NCBI RefSeq assembly: GCF_028682455.1
Contig: NZ_JANHLD010000001.1
Location: 558,001 to 622,000 of the forward strand
Origin: Pseudomonas putida
Lineage (GTDB): Bacteria; Pseudomonadota; Gammaproteobacteria; Pseudomonadales; Pseudomonadaceae
Direction: 5' to 3'
DNA: 64,000 bases
Below are positions 9,481 to 18,812 of the stretch, in pieces. Numbering within the stretch: position 1 is the first letter of the stretch; each line of letters starts with the position of its first letter. The position numbers and the translations under genes were made by a program. The notes beneath the pieces were generated by a model. The model did not search any database, was not told the origin of the DNA, and was given only the letters and a program-made list of their open reading frames with translations.

Positions 9481-10212
9481 TTATCTCTTGTCTGTTGAGT
9501 CTGAGTGACGGTCCAGAAGAAGTTGGTATTCCTCAGGTGTGCCGCAGAAATCAATCTGATCTAACTCGATAATGTCAAATTTGACGGTGGCGCCACGCTC
9601 GATCAATTCATTGTAAAGAGGTGCAATATAGTACTCTCCACGCACTGTGCGTTCATGCTTGAGGGCATCAAGAAAAAGAGCCTCGAAAACGGACTTTTGC
9701 TTGAAGTAATAAAGGCCGTCACTGCATAGGTCTGAGATTCGATCTTTTTCAGTTGTTCTGATAACGTCGTTCTGTCCGTTCGGTAGGACGAAAGACCAGT
9801 GATTGCCTTCGGCACGAAAAACCTCGAGATATCCATCGCACTGATCGATAAAATTCGGCTTTTTATAGGCGTGACGAAAAGTGTCTATGTTAAAAATGTA
9901 AATAGGAAAGTCGTCGTTATAGTTTTTTAGTGCTAAATATGCAGTCTCAGCCTGTCCGCGAGTTTCTTCGTTCAGAATGATGATTTTGAAGTCGGCGATT
10001 CCTAGTTTTCTTGCTTCATTTTCTACAAATGTAGGTGTGTCGTGAACATCTCTTACGACAAAAACAAAAGGCTCAGTGCTGAAGTAATGTTTAAATGAAA
10101 GTACCGAGTGAGAGAAAACAGAGGTGCCATTCAATTCAAGCTTGTATTTGGGTTGTAAATACCCTGCTTTAAAAAATCGACTACTCAGTCCAGCCATTGT
10201 AATCAAGATCAT
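9481..10212 (-). CDS. Sugar-phosphate nucleotidyltransferase-like protein
   Basis: A 243-aa GT-A-fold protein. It opens with MILITMAGLSSRFFKAGY, the NTP-binding loop (compare MAGxGSRF), followed by QPKYKLELNG (lysine strand) and FPIYIFNIDTF, where the Asp is the likely metal ligand. This is the architecture of nucleotidyltransferases found in capsule and O-antigen loci. It would activate a sugar phosphate or polyol phosphate; nucleotide and substrate cannot be told from sequence. It starts 13 bases after the 685-aa gene and ends 13 bases before the HAD phosphatase gene. The low GC relative to kps genes marks it as part of the exchangeable block. Confidence 0.72.
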   Translation of the reverse strand: MILITMAGLSSRFFKAGYLQPKYKLELNGTSVFSHSVLSFKHYFSTEPFVFVVRDVHDTPTFVENEARKLGIADFKIIILNEETRGQAETAYLALKNYNDDFPIYIFNIDTFRHAYKKPNFIDQCDGYLEVFRAEGNHWSFVLPNGQNDVIRTTEKDRISDLCSDGLYYFKQKSVFEALFLDALKHERTVRGEYYIAPLYNELIERGATVKFDIIELDQIDFCGTPEEYQLLLDRHSDSTDKR

Positions 10213-10225
10213 TGCTAAATATTAC

Positions 10226-12283
10226 TCAGGTGAATGCTATTTTTGATTTGCGCATTTCAAGATACTTGCTATGAAATGCTTCAAGAAGTGGCTTGAGTTC
10301 GCACGCTTCAATATCGTCAGCCAAGTCGTCTTTGATGTCAGTAGAGTTAATGGATAGGGTGGTTGTAAAGTTTGACTTTTCTGGCTTTATGAACTTAACG
10401 TCAATGCCGTGAAGGAATAAATGGTTCGCCATCAAGGACTCTCCTGCAAAAGCGGATACTTGTTGGTCGAAGGAGTCTGAGTACTTAAACTGTTTGCTCG
10501 ACCACACTTTCTCCCATATCGATGAATATATGTCCATGGCCTTCTTTGAGCCGATGGCGAACTGATCGCCATAGCCGACCGCTGTTAAATAGCTTACATA
10601 TATTACATTTTGGTTGCTGTGGGCGGATTCTATATATTCTTTAATGTTTGGGAAGCTGATTTCCAAATCGGGCCTAGTGCGTATAACTACATCAAACTCC
10701 ATTTCATGGTCTGATGAGTAATTGGTAGCAAGCTCATGGCATTTCTTAATCTTGTAGAACATTTTTGCCTGATTCAGATTGCCTCTGAGCCTCAGTTTTG
10801 GTGCTTGCTCCGATACGGCTTTCTCAAAAATTTCCTCGTCCTCAATTCTGACTGTAGCACTAGGTAGATAATTTTTGACGTAATCGGATGTAACTGAGCT
10901 AGTGATAGGGCTAGTGAGTTTCTTAGTCGTACGCGGAAGGTACTGTCTGAAGCCATCGGGCATTTTCAGTTCGACTGGCAGAAGATTCCATAGTTCGTTG
11001 CCAATCAGCCGCTGAACACGGGTGAACGTGGGGAAATTTGATCTTTGAGTTTTCCACGTGTCTATAAAAAGGTGTCCGTTGGTATGATCCAATAGCTCGG
11101 AAATCACGCTTTTTGAACTTTTTTCTATTCCCCGGAGTTGACCCGATATACAAATGGCAACTCTTGGGTGGGTGCTTTTGTATATCGGTGTTTTTTGGCA
11201 AATAGCTGACAGGGGGGAATGAAGTTCCATTTCAATTGAATGGCACAGATTTCTGTAGTGTAGCTCTTCATTGCTATTGGCTGTAAGTATGGATTTGCTG
11301 AGTTTTCGGTGTAGGGAGAATGCATAAAAATTACGATCGGATTTGCCGGGAACGAACTCAGGCAAAACCTCGGTCGTAGCGGAACCCAACACTACTGACG
11401 CCCTTGCATTAAGGTGAAGAACCTCCGTGTTTAAAACGGAGTTTTCGATCGCTTTGCTTGTGATTTCATAAGCAGAGTTAACTTCACTTGCGTGTAGAAA
11501 AGTTCTTGCTCCGTAAGCGATGAATGTTGGATTTTTTTTGAAGGTTCGCGCTGCTTCGATTCTAAAAAACATAACCCTGGCGGAGATATCGAGCTCGGTT
11601 GCCAGTGGTTTGCAAACAACTTCAAAGAATGCTTCAGATCGCTCGCCCGCGTTGTACGCTAGCCAGCTGAATTCATCTGCAGTACTAAAATTCCGTTCCT
11701 TGACGTAATTGGAGTATGTCTCAGCACATGTGGACGTGTGCTCTCGAAGCCTGGAGGTTTTTTCCGCGATTTCAACCTTCAGCTGATCGATTGCAGGGGA
11801 ATGGGCTGCTAATGCGTCGTAGGCGATGGTGCTCTTTGTGATTTTTGTCAGCTCGAAAATGGTCCGAGTGAAGCCGCTATTCTCTCTGAGATTAGTAAGT
11901 GTTTCTTGCGGGCACGATGCGACCAGCTTCCATGCGCTACTGTAGTCACGGGTATTAAAGTGGCGCACAACAAGGCGAGCGACAACAAGTGGATGATATC
12001 TTATCTGTGTAAGAGGCGAACTTAGGACTGCTAGTGAGTCGCCATCAAATCCGAGCTTAAAGAGATTGTCGTACGCGCATAAATACCCGCGAGCTTTCAT
12101 TGGGTATTTTTGTATGTAACAAAATCCGACTGCTACTAGTTTGATCGGATCGTTCTCGTGTGTCGTTAGTAGTTTTTCAAGCTCGTTAGCAGTCGGGTTG
12201 GAGTTCGAAATTTCAAAGTAAGCTTTATTGATAAAATTTGTAATGGGGTCGTTTTTTTTGAAATTTATCACGAGAGAACTCAC
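10226..12283 (-). CDS. Unrecognised 685-aa protein with GT-like C-terminal half
   Basis: I do not recognise a characterised relative. The start is GTG 12283, overlapping the upstream stop (GTGA). The N-terminal half (about 1-370) is helical in appearance, with runs such as ALAAHSPAIDQLKVEIAEK that could form TPR-like repeats. The C-terminal half begins with RVAICISGQLRG near residue 380 and carries FDVVIRTRPDLEISFP near 535, then YGDQFAIGSKKAMDIY. SGQxRG followed by RTRPDL is a pattern I associate with poorly described glycosyltransferase-like proteins of capsule and LPS loci. No signal peptide or membrane segment is visible. It is likely a cytoplasmic polymerase or transferase of the capsule repeat. 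The codon use is AT-rich, unlike the kps genes. Confidence 0.5.
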   Translation of the reverse strand: MSSLVINFKKNDPITNFINKAYFEISNSNPTANELEKLLTTHENDPIKLVAVGFCYIQKYPMKARGYLCAYDNLFKLGFDGDSLAVLSSPLTQIRYHPLVVARLVVRHFNTRDYSSAWKLVASCPQETLTNLRENSGFTRTIFELTKITKSTIAYDALAAHSPAIDQLKVEIAEKTSRLREHTSTCAETYSNYVKERNFSTADEFSWLAYNAGERSEAFFEVVCKPLATELDISARVMFFRIEAARTFKKNPTFIAYGARTFLHASEVNSAYEITSKAIENSVLNTEVLHLNARASVVLGSATTEVLPEFVPGKSDRNFYAFSLHRKLSKSILTANSNEELHYRNLCHSIEMELHSPLSAICQKTPIYKSTHPRVAICISGQLRGIEKSSKSVISELLDHTNGHLFIDTWKTQRSNFPTFTRVQRLIGNELWNLLPVELKMPDGFRQYLPRTTKKLTSPITSSVTSDYVKNYLPSATVRIEDEEIFEKAVSEQAPKLRLRGNLNQAKMFYKIKKCHELATNYSSDHEMEFDVVIRTRPDLEISFPNIKEYIESAHSNQNVIYVSYLTAVGYGDQFAIGSKKAMDIYSSIWEKVWSSKQFKYSDSFDQQVSAFAGESLMANHLFLHGIDVKFIKPEKSNFTTTLSINSTDIKDDLADDIEACELKPLLEAFHSKYLEMRKSKIAFT

Positions 12284-15200
12284 TTAATGCCTGCGCGATA
12301 CATGTAAAGTCTGCCGAGCGCTCTCACGTGAGTCGACTTGGAGTCAGCAAAAAATTTCGAAGGGGTTTCCTGGAATTTTTTGAATTTCCTGTCATTGGAG
12401 GTTCTACGAACCAACCATTGAATGACTTTATGTTCTAACTTTGGCTTGTGCGCAACCTGGAGATGTTTAAGAGGTTGAACCTGCATCTCTGCCTCCTCCA
12501 CGGGACGCTTTTCGGTCTTTGCTGCAACTGGGACAACATTTTTAGCGGGGCTGGCAGCTTTTGCTGCGGGGGCCTGCTTTGCGGGGGGGTGTTTTTCCAG
12601 GTGACCTTTGATCGCCGCCATGCCGACTTTCCAGACACAGTTGTCGTCAATCTTTCCTTTTGGAGGAAGTATCGTTTTAAGCCCTGCGCCCCCATAAGCG
12701 TCTTCAAAAACTACGCCGCTGAACATTTGCGCATCTACCGGGTGCGGGCTATTAAAGAAGCGGTCGAGCAGCCGGATAGACTTATTGGGCTCGATATCAA
12801 TAGCACGCAGACGATGACCCAAGATCGCGCAAACTTCTTCGATGAAGTCAAGCGCGCCACTATGAATCATGTGTACAACTTCTTCTCTACGAGCTTCCGC
12901 GGGGAATCGCTCCATAAACACAGGAGTCAAGTCGTTGTTCCAGTCGCGATCCATCCTGATGAAGGAGGTATCTTTGCTGCTGAACAACGTCTCGTAAAGA
13001 GGTACATGTTTGCAGAACGGGTGGAACGTATCGTGCCTGTCGATGAACTCGCCCAAGTAGCCTCTGATGGGCATTCCATACATATCAACGCGTCTCAGGG
13101 CTTGCCGGAAGGTGATGAGGTAGTAGCCACCAATCAGTTTCTTTTTGTCAGCGAGTTGATAGAGCGATTCTTGCATTGTTCCGGCATATCCGATGTCAAC
13201 GATGCTGACATTGCCGTCATCCAGCAAGCCTACCTGCGTCAGATAGGACAGGTAATTTGTGCGCTCTTTTTCAGCGGCAGCAAGAATAATCGGAAGCATT
13301 TCAATAAAGAAAGGCTTCAGCATTTCCTGATGCCTGTTGTTGACAACAGTGTCCAGAGTCAGATTGTGTCCGGCGAGAATCGCTTCAGGGATTTCAGTGA
13401 TATGAAGGCCGAAGCGTGTGGTAAGTAAATGGCGAATAGTGGTGCGAGAAAAATCTACATGCAGTAGATCCATCACGCCTGCAACATCTTTAACTTTAGC
13501 TAAGTTCACTGCGCGGCGCGAGCACAGTAGATAAATGCTCTTAGGCGCATCGGGATAAAGTTTGGCAATGCGATCATAGGCCTCCTTCATGATGAGGCCG
13601 TCGCGGGACAGGAAATACAGCCGATCAACTTTATCGCGAATGGCTTTTTCCAGAACCCATTTCACATAGCCGAGCAGCAACGGCCCATGACCGGCAAACC
13701 CGAGACGCCATGGGTCGCCGCAGAAAAGCGTTCCACGTCGATGAGGCAGGTAGGGGTTGTCATGGAACCTGTTGCCGATGATGGCGAGCATCATCTGCCA
13801 GTCTAGGGCGTGACGGTCTTCGTCGCGTTTCCACGGGATGAGATAGCTATCACATTCAGAGAACGCCTCTGATGCTTTCACCAGGTGGAATGGCTTGATG
13901 CTGCGGTCTTTAGCCTTGATGACGTCCGCGGCCAAGTTGTCGCCAATGTGGAGTATTGTCTTGGCGGGGATGTTCAGATCTTTCAGTACGTAATCGAAAA
14001 GCCGTCCATTATGCTTTTTGACTTTGGCTTCCGAGGAAACATAAAACTTATCGTATCCCGTATAACCATTTTTCTGAAGAACACTCTCCAGGAATGACTT
14101 GGGGAGGTACATGTCAGAAATCAAAATGATTCGACGCCCGAGGCTTTTGGCTTCATTGAACGCTTTGAAACCAGACAGTCTCGGGTACAGAATGTCCATC
14201 TCGGTTTGCATTTCCAGCGCTTTAACTTTGTTAGCAGTTTCAAAGCTAAGTTCTAGTTGCTGGGAGAATGCATGATAGATGTGATCAATGTGCGTCTCGC
14301 CTTCGCCCCTGGCGATGGCCGCTTCAAAGGCCGCTTTTTCCGCAGCGCGTCGTGCATTTTTAAAGTTGAGCGAAGGGATATTGCAAATCGCCCGCACCTC
14401 TTCCTCCATCATGGCAAACATGTCGGATGGAGATTTCAATGGGCGGTAAAGCAATGTGTCAAAAATGTCGAATGAAACAACAGGGTATTTTGCTATCTGA
14501 TGAGACAGCTCAACGCAGTGGTCAATAGTCGATTCGTTATTGACTCGTTTGGAGTACCCAAGCTGCTTCAGGTATTCTTCTTCACGTCTGAATTTCTTCA
14601 GTGGTTCAACAAAATCAGTGCCGTTGTTCCACTCTGGGTAGCTACCCGATGGCAGCGTGCTCGCTTTCTGCAGCCAATCCAGGTACTTGGCGCCCTCGGC
14701 GGCGATGAGCTGAATCGGGACATGCCGTGTCTTGATGGTGGTGATGATAGTACTGTCGCGGCTAACTTGCTCTCTGGAGGAAATTTGCGCGAGGAAGTCT
14801 TGCCATTTAGAGGCGCTTGCAAACTTGGAGATATGGCTTTGTCCCAGCGTTAGTAGGGGCTTCTGCCAGAATGCTGCCTGGTACCCGAGCGACGAGGAGA
14901 TGGAGACGACGCCGTCGACATCAGGAACGATAAGTTGGGACACCGAAGGAATGTTGTCAAATAGCTCGACATATACAAAGTTCGGGTAGCGGGATCGCAA
15001 GTACTCGATATTTTGTCGAGTCAGTACGGCGCTTCTGGTTTGCCCCGACCAGTAGTTTGTGACGAGGAGCGCGTAATCACTTGGAATCTTTTCCAGCACT
15101 TCAATCAGAACATCAAATTGGCTTTTTCGGCCAATCACAGAACTGATCATGAAGTAATTGTCAATTTGCAACGGTAGCAGGATGACGCGCTGGAAGCGCT

Positions 15201-15810
15201 TCTTCACTTCGCTGAGAGCCACTTTCGTAGGGGCTACGCTATTCAGGAAGCGCCGTTCATACTCGCGCAACTCTTGAATGGCATCGTGGTCTTCGGGTGC
15301 GCAGGCGTCCAATTTGAGAGGGGCGCTATTTTGCAATAGGCCGTCATCAAACGAAATAAGTTCTGGATAGGGAGAGCGCGAAAAAAAGCCAGGCATTTGA
15401 TAAAGAATGCGTGCTTTCTCAAAAATTGATTGGAGGTACGGCATAGGGGATTCCCACACCAGTACCACATCGGGTTCAAAACCCTCGGGCAAACCTTCTT
15501 TTATCAGGCCTGTCAGTCGATCTACCTCACCTTCGCGGAACGTCCCTTCTTGATGGCGAAGAGAGCGCTCAAAGGTGTTTTCGCCTTCAGTCCATTGAAT
15601 AGGGTCAATGACGGATACCGTTCCAAGCGCTTTCATATGCCCGTCACGCAACGCATGCTCAGCTACCGCTGTGCTCATGATGCAGTGAACATTAGCGCCA
15701 GCCCCTTTGAGGGCGACAACTTGCGATACGATGGAACTGCGCAGGGTAGGGTAGCGGAATACGGGATTGCCCAGCTCGATGGCCGGCTCTAAGAAGAAAA
15801 TAATATTCAT
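12280..15810 (-). CDS. 1176-aa capsule synthesis protein: GT-B-like, HAD and basic tail
   Basis: Read from ATG 15810 (MNIIFFLEPAIELG); an ATG 18 codons upstream lacks a ribosome site. Residues 1 to about 410 look like a KpsC/KpsS-type GT-B domain, with DGVVSISSSLGYQAAFWQKP and LLTLGQSH. From about 440 there is a HAD domain: VVSFDIFDTLLYRP, LISDMYLPKSFL near 567 and LHIGDNLAADVIKAKD near 620. From about 725 comes a domain with DRLYFLSRDGLIMKEAYD and SRRAVNLA, often joined to this HAD type in surface-polysaccharide loci. Residues about 1055-1100 are an Ala/Pro/Lys linker. The last 40 residues are strongly basic (RKFKKFQETPSKFFADSK). It is probably a capsule polymerase or multifunctional transferase; the product is unknown. 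Confidence 0.62.
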   Translation of the reverse strand: MNIIFFLEPAIELGNPVFRYPTLRSSIVSQVVALKGAGANVHCIMSTAVAEHALRDGHMKALGTVSVIDPIQWTEGENTFERSLRHQEGTFREGEVDRLTGLIKEGLPEGFEPDVVLVWESPMPYLQSIFEKARILYQMPGFFSRSPYPELISFDDGLLQNSAPLKLDACAPEDHDAIQELREYERRFLNSVAPTKVALSEVKKRFQRVILLPLQIDNYFMISSVIGRKSQFDVLIEVLEKIPSDYALLVTNYWSGQTRSAVLTRQNIEYLRSRYPNFVYVELFDNIPSVSQLIVPDVDGVVSISSSLGYQAAFWQKPLLTLGQSHISKFASASKWQDFLAQISSREQVSRDSTIITTIKTRHVPIQLIAAEGAKYLDWLQKASTLPSGSYPEWNNGTDFVEPLKKFRREEEYLKQLGYSKRVNNESTIDHCVELSHQIAKYPVVSFDIFDTLLYRPLKSPSDMFAMMEEEVRAICNIPSLNFKNARRAAEKAAFEAAIARGEGETHIDHIYHAFSQQLELSFETANKVKALEMQTEMDILYPRLSGFKAFNEAKSLGRRIILISDMYLPKSFLESVLQKNGYTGYDKFYVSSEAKVKKHNGRLFDYVLKDLNIPAKTILHIGDNLAADVIKAKDRSIKPFHLVKASEAFSECDSYLIPWKRDEDRHALDWQMMLAIIGNRFHDNPYLPHRRGTLFCGDPWRLGFAGHGPLLLGYVKWVLEKAIRDKVDRLYFLSRDGLIMKEAYDRIAKLYPDAPKSIYLLCSRRAVNLAKVKDVAGVMDLLHVDFSRTTIRHLLTTRFGLHITEIPEAILAGHNLTLDTVVNNRHQEMLKPFFIEMLPIILAAAEKERTNYLSYLTQVGLLDDGNVSIVDIGYAGTMQESLYQLADKKKLIGGYYLITFRQALRRVDMYGMPIRGYLGEFIDRHDTFHPFCKHVPLYETLFSSKDTSFIRMDRDWNNDLTPVFMERFPAEARREEVVHMIHSGALDFIEEVCAILGHRLRAIDIEPNKSIRLLDRFFNSPHPVDAQMFSGVVFEDAYGGAGLKTILPPKGKIDDNCVWKVGMAAIKGHLEKHPPAKQAPAAKAASPAKNVVPVAAKTEKRPVEEAEMQVQPLKHLQVAHKPKLEHKVIQWLVRRTSNDRKFKKFQETPSKFFADSKSTHVRALGRLYMYRAGIK

Positions 15811-15905
15811 GTAATATCTCGATATTCCTGCCCCGCGCAGGTCCCTCGCACGAGGCTTATTCATAAACGTAGTTTGCAGTCTGTAGTGATCGAACTGGCC
15901 AGCGG

Positions 15906-16997
15906 TTAGTTATAGGCGCCGGTCGCTCGTCCCAGAAGCATGGTTTGTACGATAGGCGAAATGATTTTCTGCCATTCGTAAACTGCCGCATTGGTCACAT
16001 AGATCGTGTCATCAGGTTTGATAGCAATCTGACGAGCGTAGAAGATGGCGGCTGGATCACGCATGTTCAGTCGCAGTACCGTAGGCTTAGAGTTCGCGTC
16101 ATCGCTCATACGGAACACAAATACACCCTCGGGATTTGCATTCTGCTCGCGCAATCCACCGACACTACCGAGTGCGTCCAGTAGCGTAGTCTTCTGGCTA
16201 GGCAAATCTTTCAGGCCTGGCTCCCCCACCGCACCCATTGCCACAAATCTCTGGCGAGCACGGTCCAACACAACTTCCGAGTTTGGGCTCAGCACCATGT
16301 TGTTGCCAGACAGTACATCCTCATAGTTGAACTGTTGAACTTGGCTGCCAGTACGTACGGTGACGTTGACCAAGTGTGGTTCCATTACCGGGCCACCTGC
16401 CTGATTAACGGCATCCAGCAACGTCAGTGGGCCTTGCAAGGTGCTGAAGCGGCCTGGGGTCTTGACTGCGCCGGCAACCAGTACAGAGCCCGACAGGTCA
16501 CCCACTAGTTCAACGTGGGTCTGGACGTCAGTGGTAATACCTTTTAGCTGACGACGAATCATCTGTTCAACCTGATTCAGGGTCATGCCCGCAACGAACT
16601 GGCGCCCTACATAAGGCAGTGAAAGCATGCCCTGAGCATCAATGCGCGACTTCAGTTGAGTGCCACCGGTGGCCAGTGGGGCGAATACGGCAGAACCTAC
16701 TGGTGCGGTGTCGGCGATCAGTACGTTCAGCGTATCACCTGGGGCCAGGCGCACTTCCGGCGATAGCGGCTTGGTGACGCTGGCCACTACAGGGCGTGCA
16801 GCGCCGGCCATGTACGGTGCGATGTTGCTGGAATTGATGTCGACCAGGTTGTACGGCTGGTTCTTGGCCTCGATATCGCCCTTGTACGGGCCGGCACCGG
16901 AAAGGGTGCCGCCACATCCCGCCAGGCCCAGGGTCGCGAGGGTCAGTGCTGCCAGTTTCAGGTTGAACTTGTGAGAGACAACAAGGGATTTAATCAC
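15906..16997 (-). CDS. Outer-membrane capsule export lipoprotein (OPX family)
   Basis: A 363-aa lipoprotein of the Wza/CtrA/BexD class that forms the periplasm-to-surface channel for capsule. The lipobox LGLAGC sits near residue 28 after a hydrophobic stretch. LAPGDTLNVLIADTAPVG is the start of the Poly_export domain, followed by SLP domains (VLVAGAVKTPGRF near 175, RFVAMGAVGEPG near 250). The C-terminus (KIISPIVQTMLLG) is consistent with an amphipathic outer-membrane helix. It starts at GTG 16997, overlapping the kpsE stop by eight bases. It is shorter than E. coli KpsD and closer to the CtrA/BexD size, so I avoid the name kpsD. Confidence 0.9.
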   Translation of the reverse strand: MIKSLVVSHKFNLKLAALTLATLGLAGCGGTLSGAGPYKGDIEAKNQPYNLVDINSSNIAPYMAGAARPVVASVTKPLSPEVRLAPGDTLNVLIADTAPVGSAVFAPLATGGTQLKSRIDAQGMLSLPYVGRQFVAGMTLNQVEQMIRRQLKGITTDVQTHVELVGDLSGSVLVAGAVKTPGRFSTLQGPLTLLDAVNQAGGPVMEPHLVNVTVRTGSQVQQFNYEDVLSGNNMVLSPNSEVVLDRARQRFVAMGAVGEPGLKDLPSQKTTLLDALGSVGGLREQNANPEGVFVFRMSDDANSKPTVLRLNMRDPAAIFYARQIAIKPDDTIYVTNAAVYEWQKIISPIVQTMLLGRATGAYN

Positions 16998-18096
16998 GAT
17001 GATCCTCGATCGAAGCCAGGATGAAGCGGGTGATGCCGTACAGCATGAGCAGGCCTAGCAGGATGGTTGCCAGGTTGTACAAGCGCTCTGGGTACAGGGC
17101 CAGTTGTGGGGTGTTGGGGCTGACTACGGTGACCAGGGTGCGGATTTTTTTGCTGGCCTCGATACGGGCGTTGTCGAGGGCGGCAACCGCGGTCTTGTAG
17201 CTTTCTTCGGCGATGCCGGCGTCCAGGGTCAGTTGCTGGAAGCGCGAGGCGACCACGTTCAGCTGCGAGCCGTTAGGCGATGAAACCAGCAGGCGTTTTT
17301 CCTTGGCCAGTTGCTGGGTGATCGCGTTGACCTTTTGTTTTTGCTGTTTTACCTGAGGCGAGTCAGCGCGCAGTTTGAACAGCATTTCGGTAAGTACGGC
17401 CTGCTCTTTGGTGTACTGGCCTTCCAGGTCGGCAATGATGGTGGCACGGCTTTGTGCGGTGTTGCCGCCGTCCAGTACCTTGTTGACGTTCTGGAAGTCG
17501 AGCAGCTCGGTCTTGCGCTCGGCATAGTTGATGCGGGCGGTTTCCAGCTCACCTTTGGCAAACTTCATTTGCTCGCGGGCAATGCTGTGGCTCACTTCGT
17601 TGACGAAGTGTTCGCTGGCCTTGAGGATGGTGCGCAGCATCTGCTCCGACAGCTCCGGGGTGAAGGCTTGTACTTCTACACGCAGCAGGCCGGTGGTTTC
17701 GTCGTAGTGCGCCGACACCATGCGCTGGTAGTACTTGAGCAGGTCTTCGCGTTCGGCGTCCTTGTTCAGCCAGAAGAAGATGTCGCTGCGCTGGGCGGCG
17801 TACTGCTCGATCCAGTGCAGGCGCTCTTCGAGCAGCAGCATCATGTCCATCGACACGATGTACTCGCGCAGGTACAGGGTTTCTTCCCGAGAGGCCGGAT
17901 TGGTGCCGGTCAGCAGAGTGGCAAGGCCAGGCACCTGGGCGCCCTGGTTGCCGCCATCCTGGCGGACGACCACCTGGGCGGAGCTGACGTAGCGATCGGA
18001 GGCGAATACGCCGTAGTAGATAGCCGCGAGGATCATTGGCACGACCACCATGCCAATCGCCAGGCGCCAGCCCTTGTTTTTACCCGTACTGCTCAT
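16990..18096 (-). CDS. kpsE: Inner-membrane capsule export protein (KpsE/CtrB/BexC, PCP-3)
   Basis: A 368-aa polysaccharide co-polymerase type 3. It has a short cytoplasmic N-terminus, a membrane segment (AIGMVVVPMILAAIYYGVFA), a long periplasmic domain with coiled-coil regions (QQKQKVNAITQQLAKEKRLL) and a second membrane segment near the C-terminus (LATILLGLLMLYGITRFILA). It bridges the KpsMT transporter and the outer-membrane OPX channel. SPNTPQLALYPERLYN before the last helix matches the conserved proline-rich stretch of the family. Its stop overlaps the OPX start, and it follows kpsT by 50 bases. Confidence 0.93.
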   Translation of the reverse strand: MSSTGKNKGWRLAIGMVVVPMILAAIYYGVFASDRYVSSAQVVVRQDGGNQGAQVPGLATLLTGTNPASREETLYLREYIVSMDMMLLLEERLHWIEQYAAQRSDIFFWLNKDAEREDLLKYYQRMVSAHYDETTGLLRVEVQAFTPELSEQMLRTILKASEHFVNEVSHSIAREQMKFAKGELETARINYAERKTELLDFQNVNKVLDGGNTAQSRATIIADLEGQYTKEQAVLTEMLFKLRADSPQVKQQKQKVNAITQQLAKEKRLLVSSPNGSQLNVVASRFQQLTLDAGIAEESYKTAVAALDNARIEASKKIRTLVTVVSPNTPQLALYPERLYNLATILLGLLMLYGITRFILASIEDHRD

Positions 18097-18146
18097 ATGT
18101 GATGCATCCTTGATGTGGAACGGTGCTGCGATAAAAGGGGGGTGGA

Positions 18147-18800
18147 TCAGGTGTTGTAGGCCTTGATGCCTTCGGCGACGTCTTCGTAAACCTGGATGCC
18201 GCCGTCACGCACCAGCAGGACGATGTCGCACAACTTCTCGATCTCCGGCATGGAATGCGAGACCAGTACGACGTTCGACTTCTGCAGCTTTTCCTTGAAG
18301 ACTTCGGCGCATTTGCGCTTGAACTGGGCATCACCTACCGACATCACTTCGTCGATGAGGTAGTAGTCGAAGTCGAAGGCCATGCTCAGGCCGAATGCCA
18401 CGCGTGAGCGCATGCCGGAGGAGTAGGTCTTGATCGGTTCATCGATCCAGTCACCGATTTCAGCGAACTCCTGGACGTAGCGGACCTTCTCGCGCATGGC
18501 CTCGCCTTCGGCACCGTAGACCCGGCACACAAACTTGATGTTGTCGCGGCCGGTCATGCTGCCCTGGAAGCCGCCGGTCAAACCTACGGGCCAGGAGATG
18601 CTGCGGTCAGTCACTACCGAGCCGGAGTCGGGGATATCGGCTCCACCAAGTAGACGCATCAGGGTGGACTTACCTGCACCGTTACGGCCGATCAGGCCGA
18701 TGTTCTTGCCTGGTGGAATGGCCAGTGACAGATTACGGAAAACGTATCGGCGACCGTTGGGTGTCAGGTAGGACTTGGTGACGTTTTTAAGTTCGAACAC
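18147..18800 (-). CDS. kpsT: Capsule ABC exporter ATPase
   Basis: A 217-aa ATP-binding subunit that powers capsule export with KpsM. Walker A is GRNGAGKS near residue 40, the ABC signature is in YSSGMRSRVAFGLSM near 126, and Walker B is YYLIDEVMSVGD near 146, with the switch histidine in VLVSHSMPEIEKL. The length is typical for KpsT, CtrD and BexA. It starts at GTG 18800 with AAGGAC upstream and follows kpsM by 12 bases. There is no carbohydrate-binding C-terminal extension, as expected for a group 2 exporter rather than a Wzt-type O-antigen exporter. Confidence 0.95.
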   Translation of the reverse strand: MFELKNVTKSYLTPNGRRYVFRNLSLAIPPGKNIGLIGRNGAGKSTLMRLLGGADIPDSGSVVTDRSISWPVGLTGGFQGSMTGRDNIKFVCRVYGAEGEAMREKVRYVQEFAEIGDWIDEPIKTYSSGMRSRVAFGLSMAFDFDYYLIDEVMSVGDAQFKRKCAEVFKEKLQKSNVVLVSHSMPEIEKLCDIVLLVRDGGIQVYEDVAEGIKAYNT

Positions 18801-18812
18801 GGTGGACTGTCC

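Noticed and set aside
9468..9554. N-terminal extension of the EcbF-like phosphatase by 29 codons
   Set aside because: HAD motif I begins right at the internal ATG 9467, which has a good ribosome site; the extension overlaps the upstream gene.
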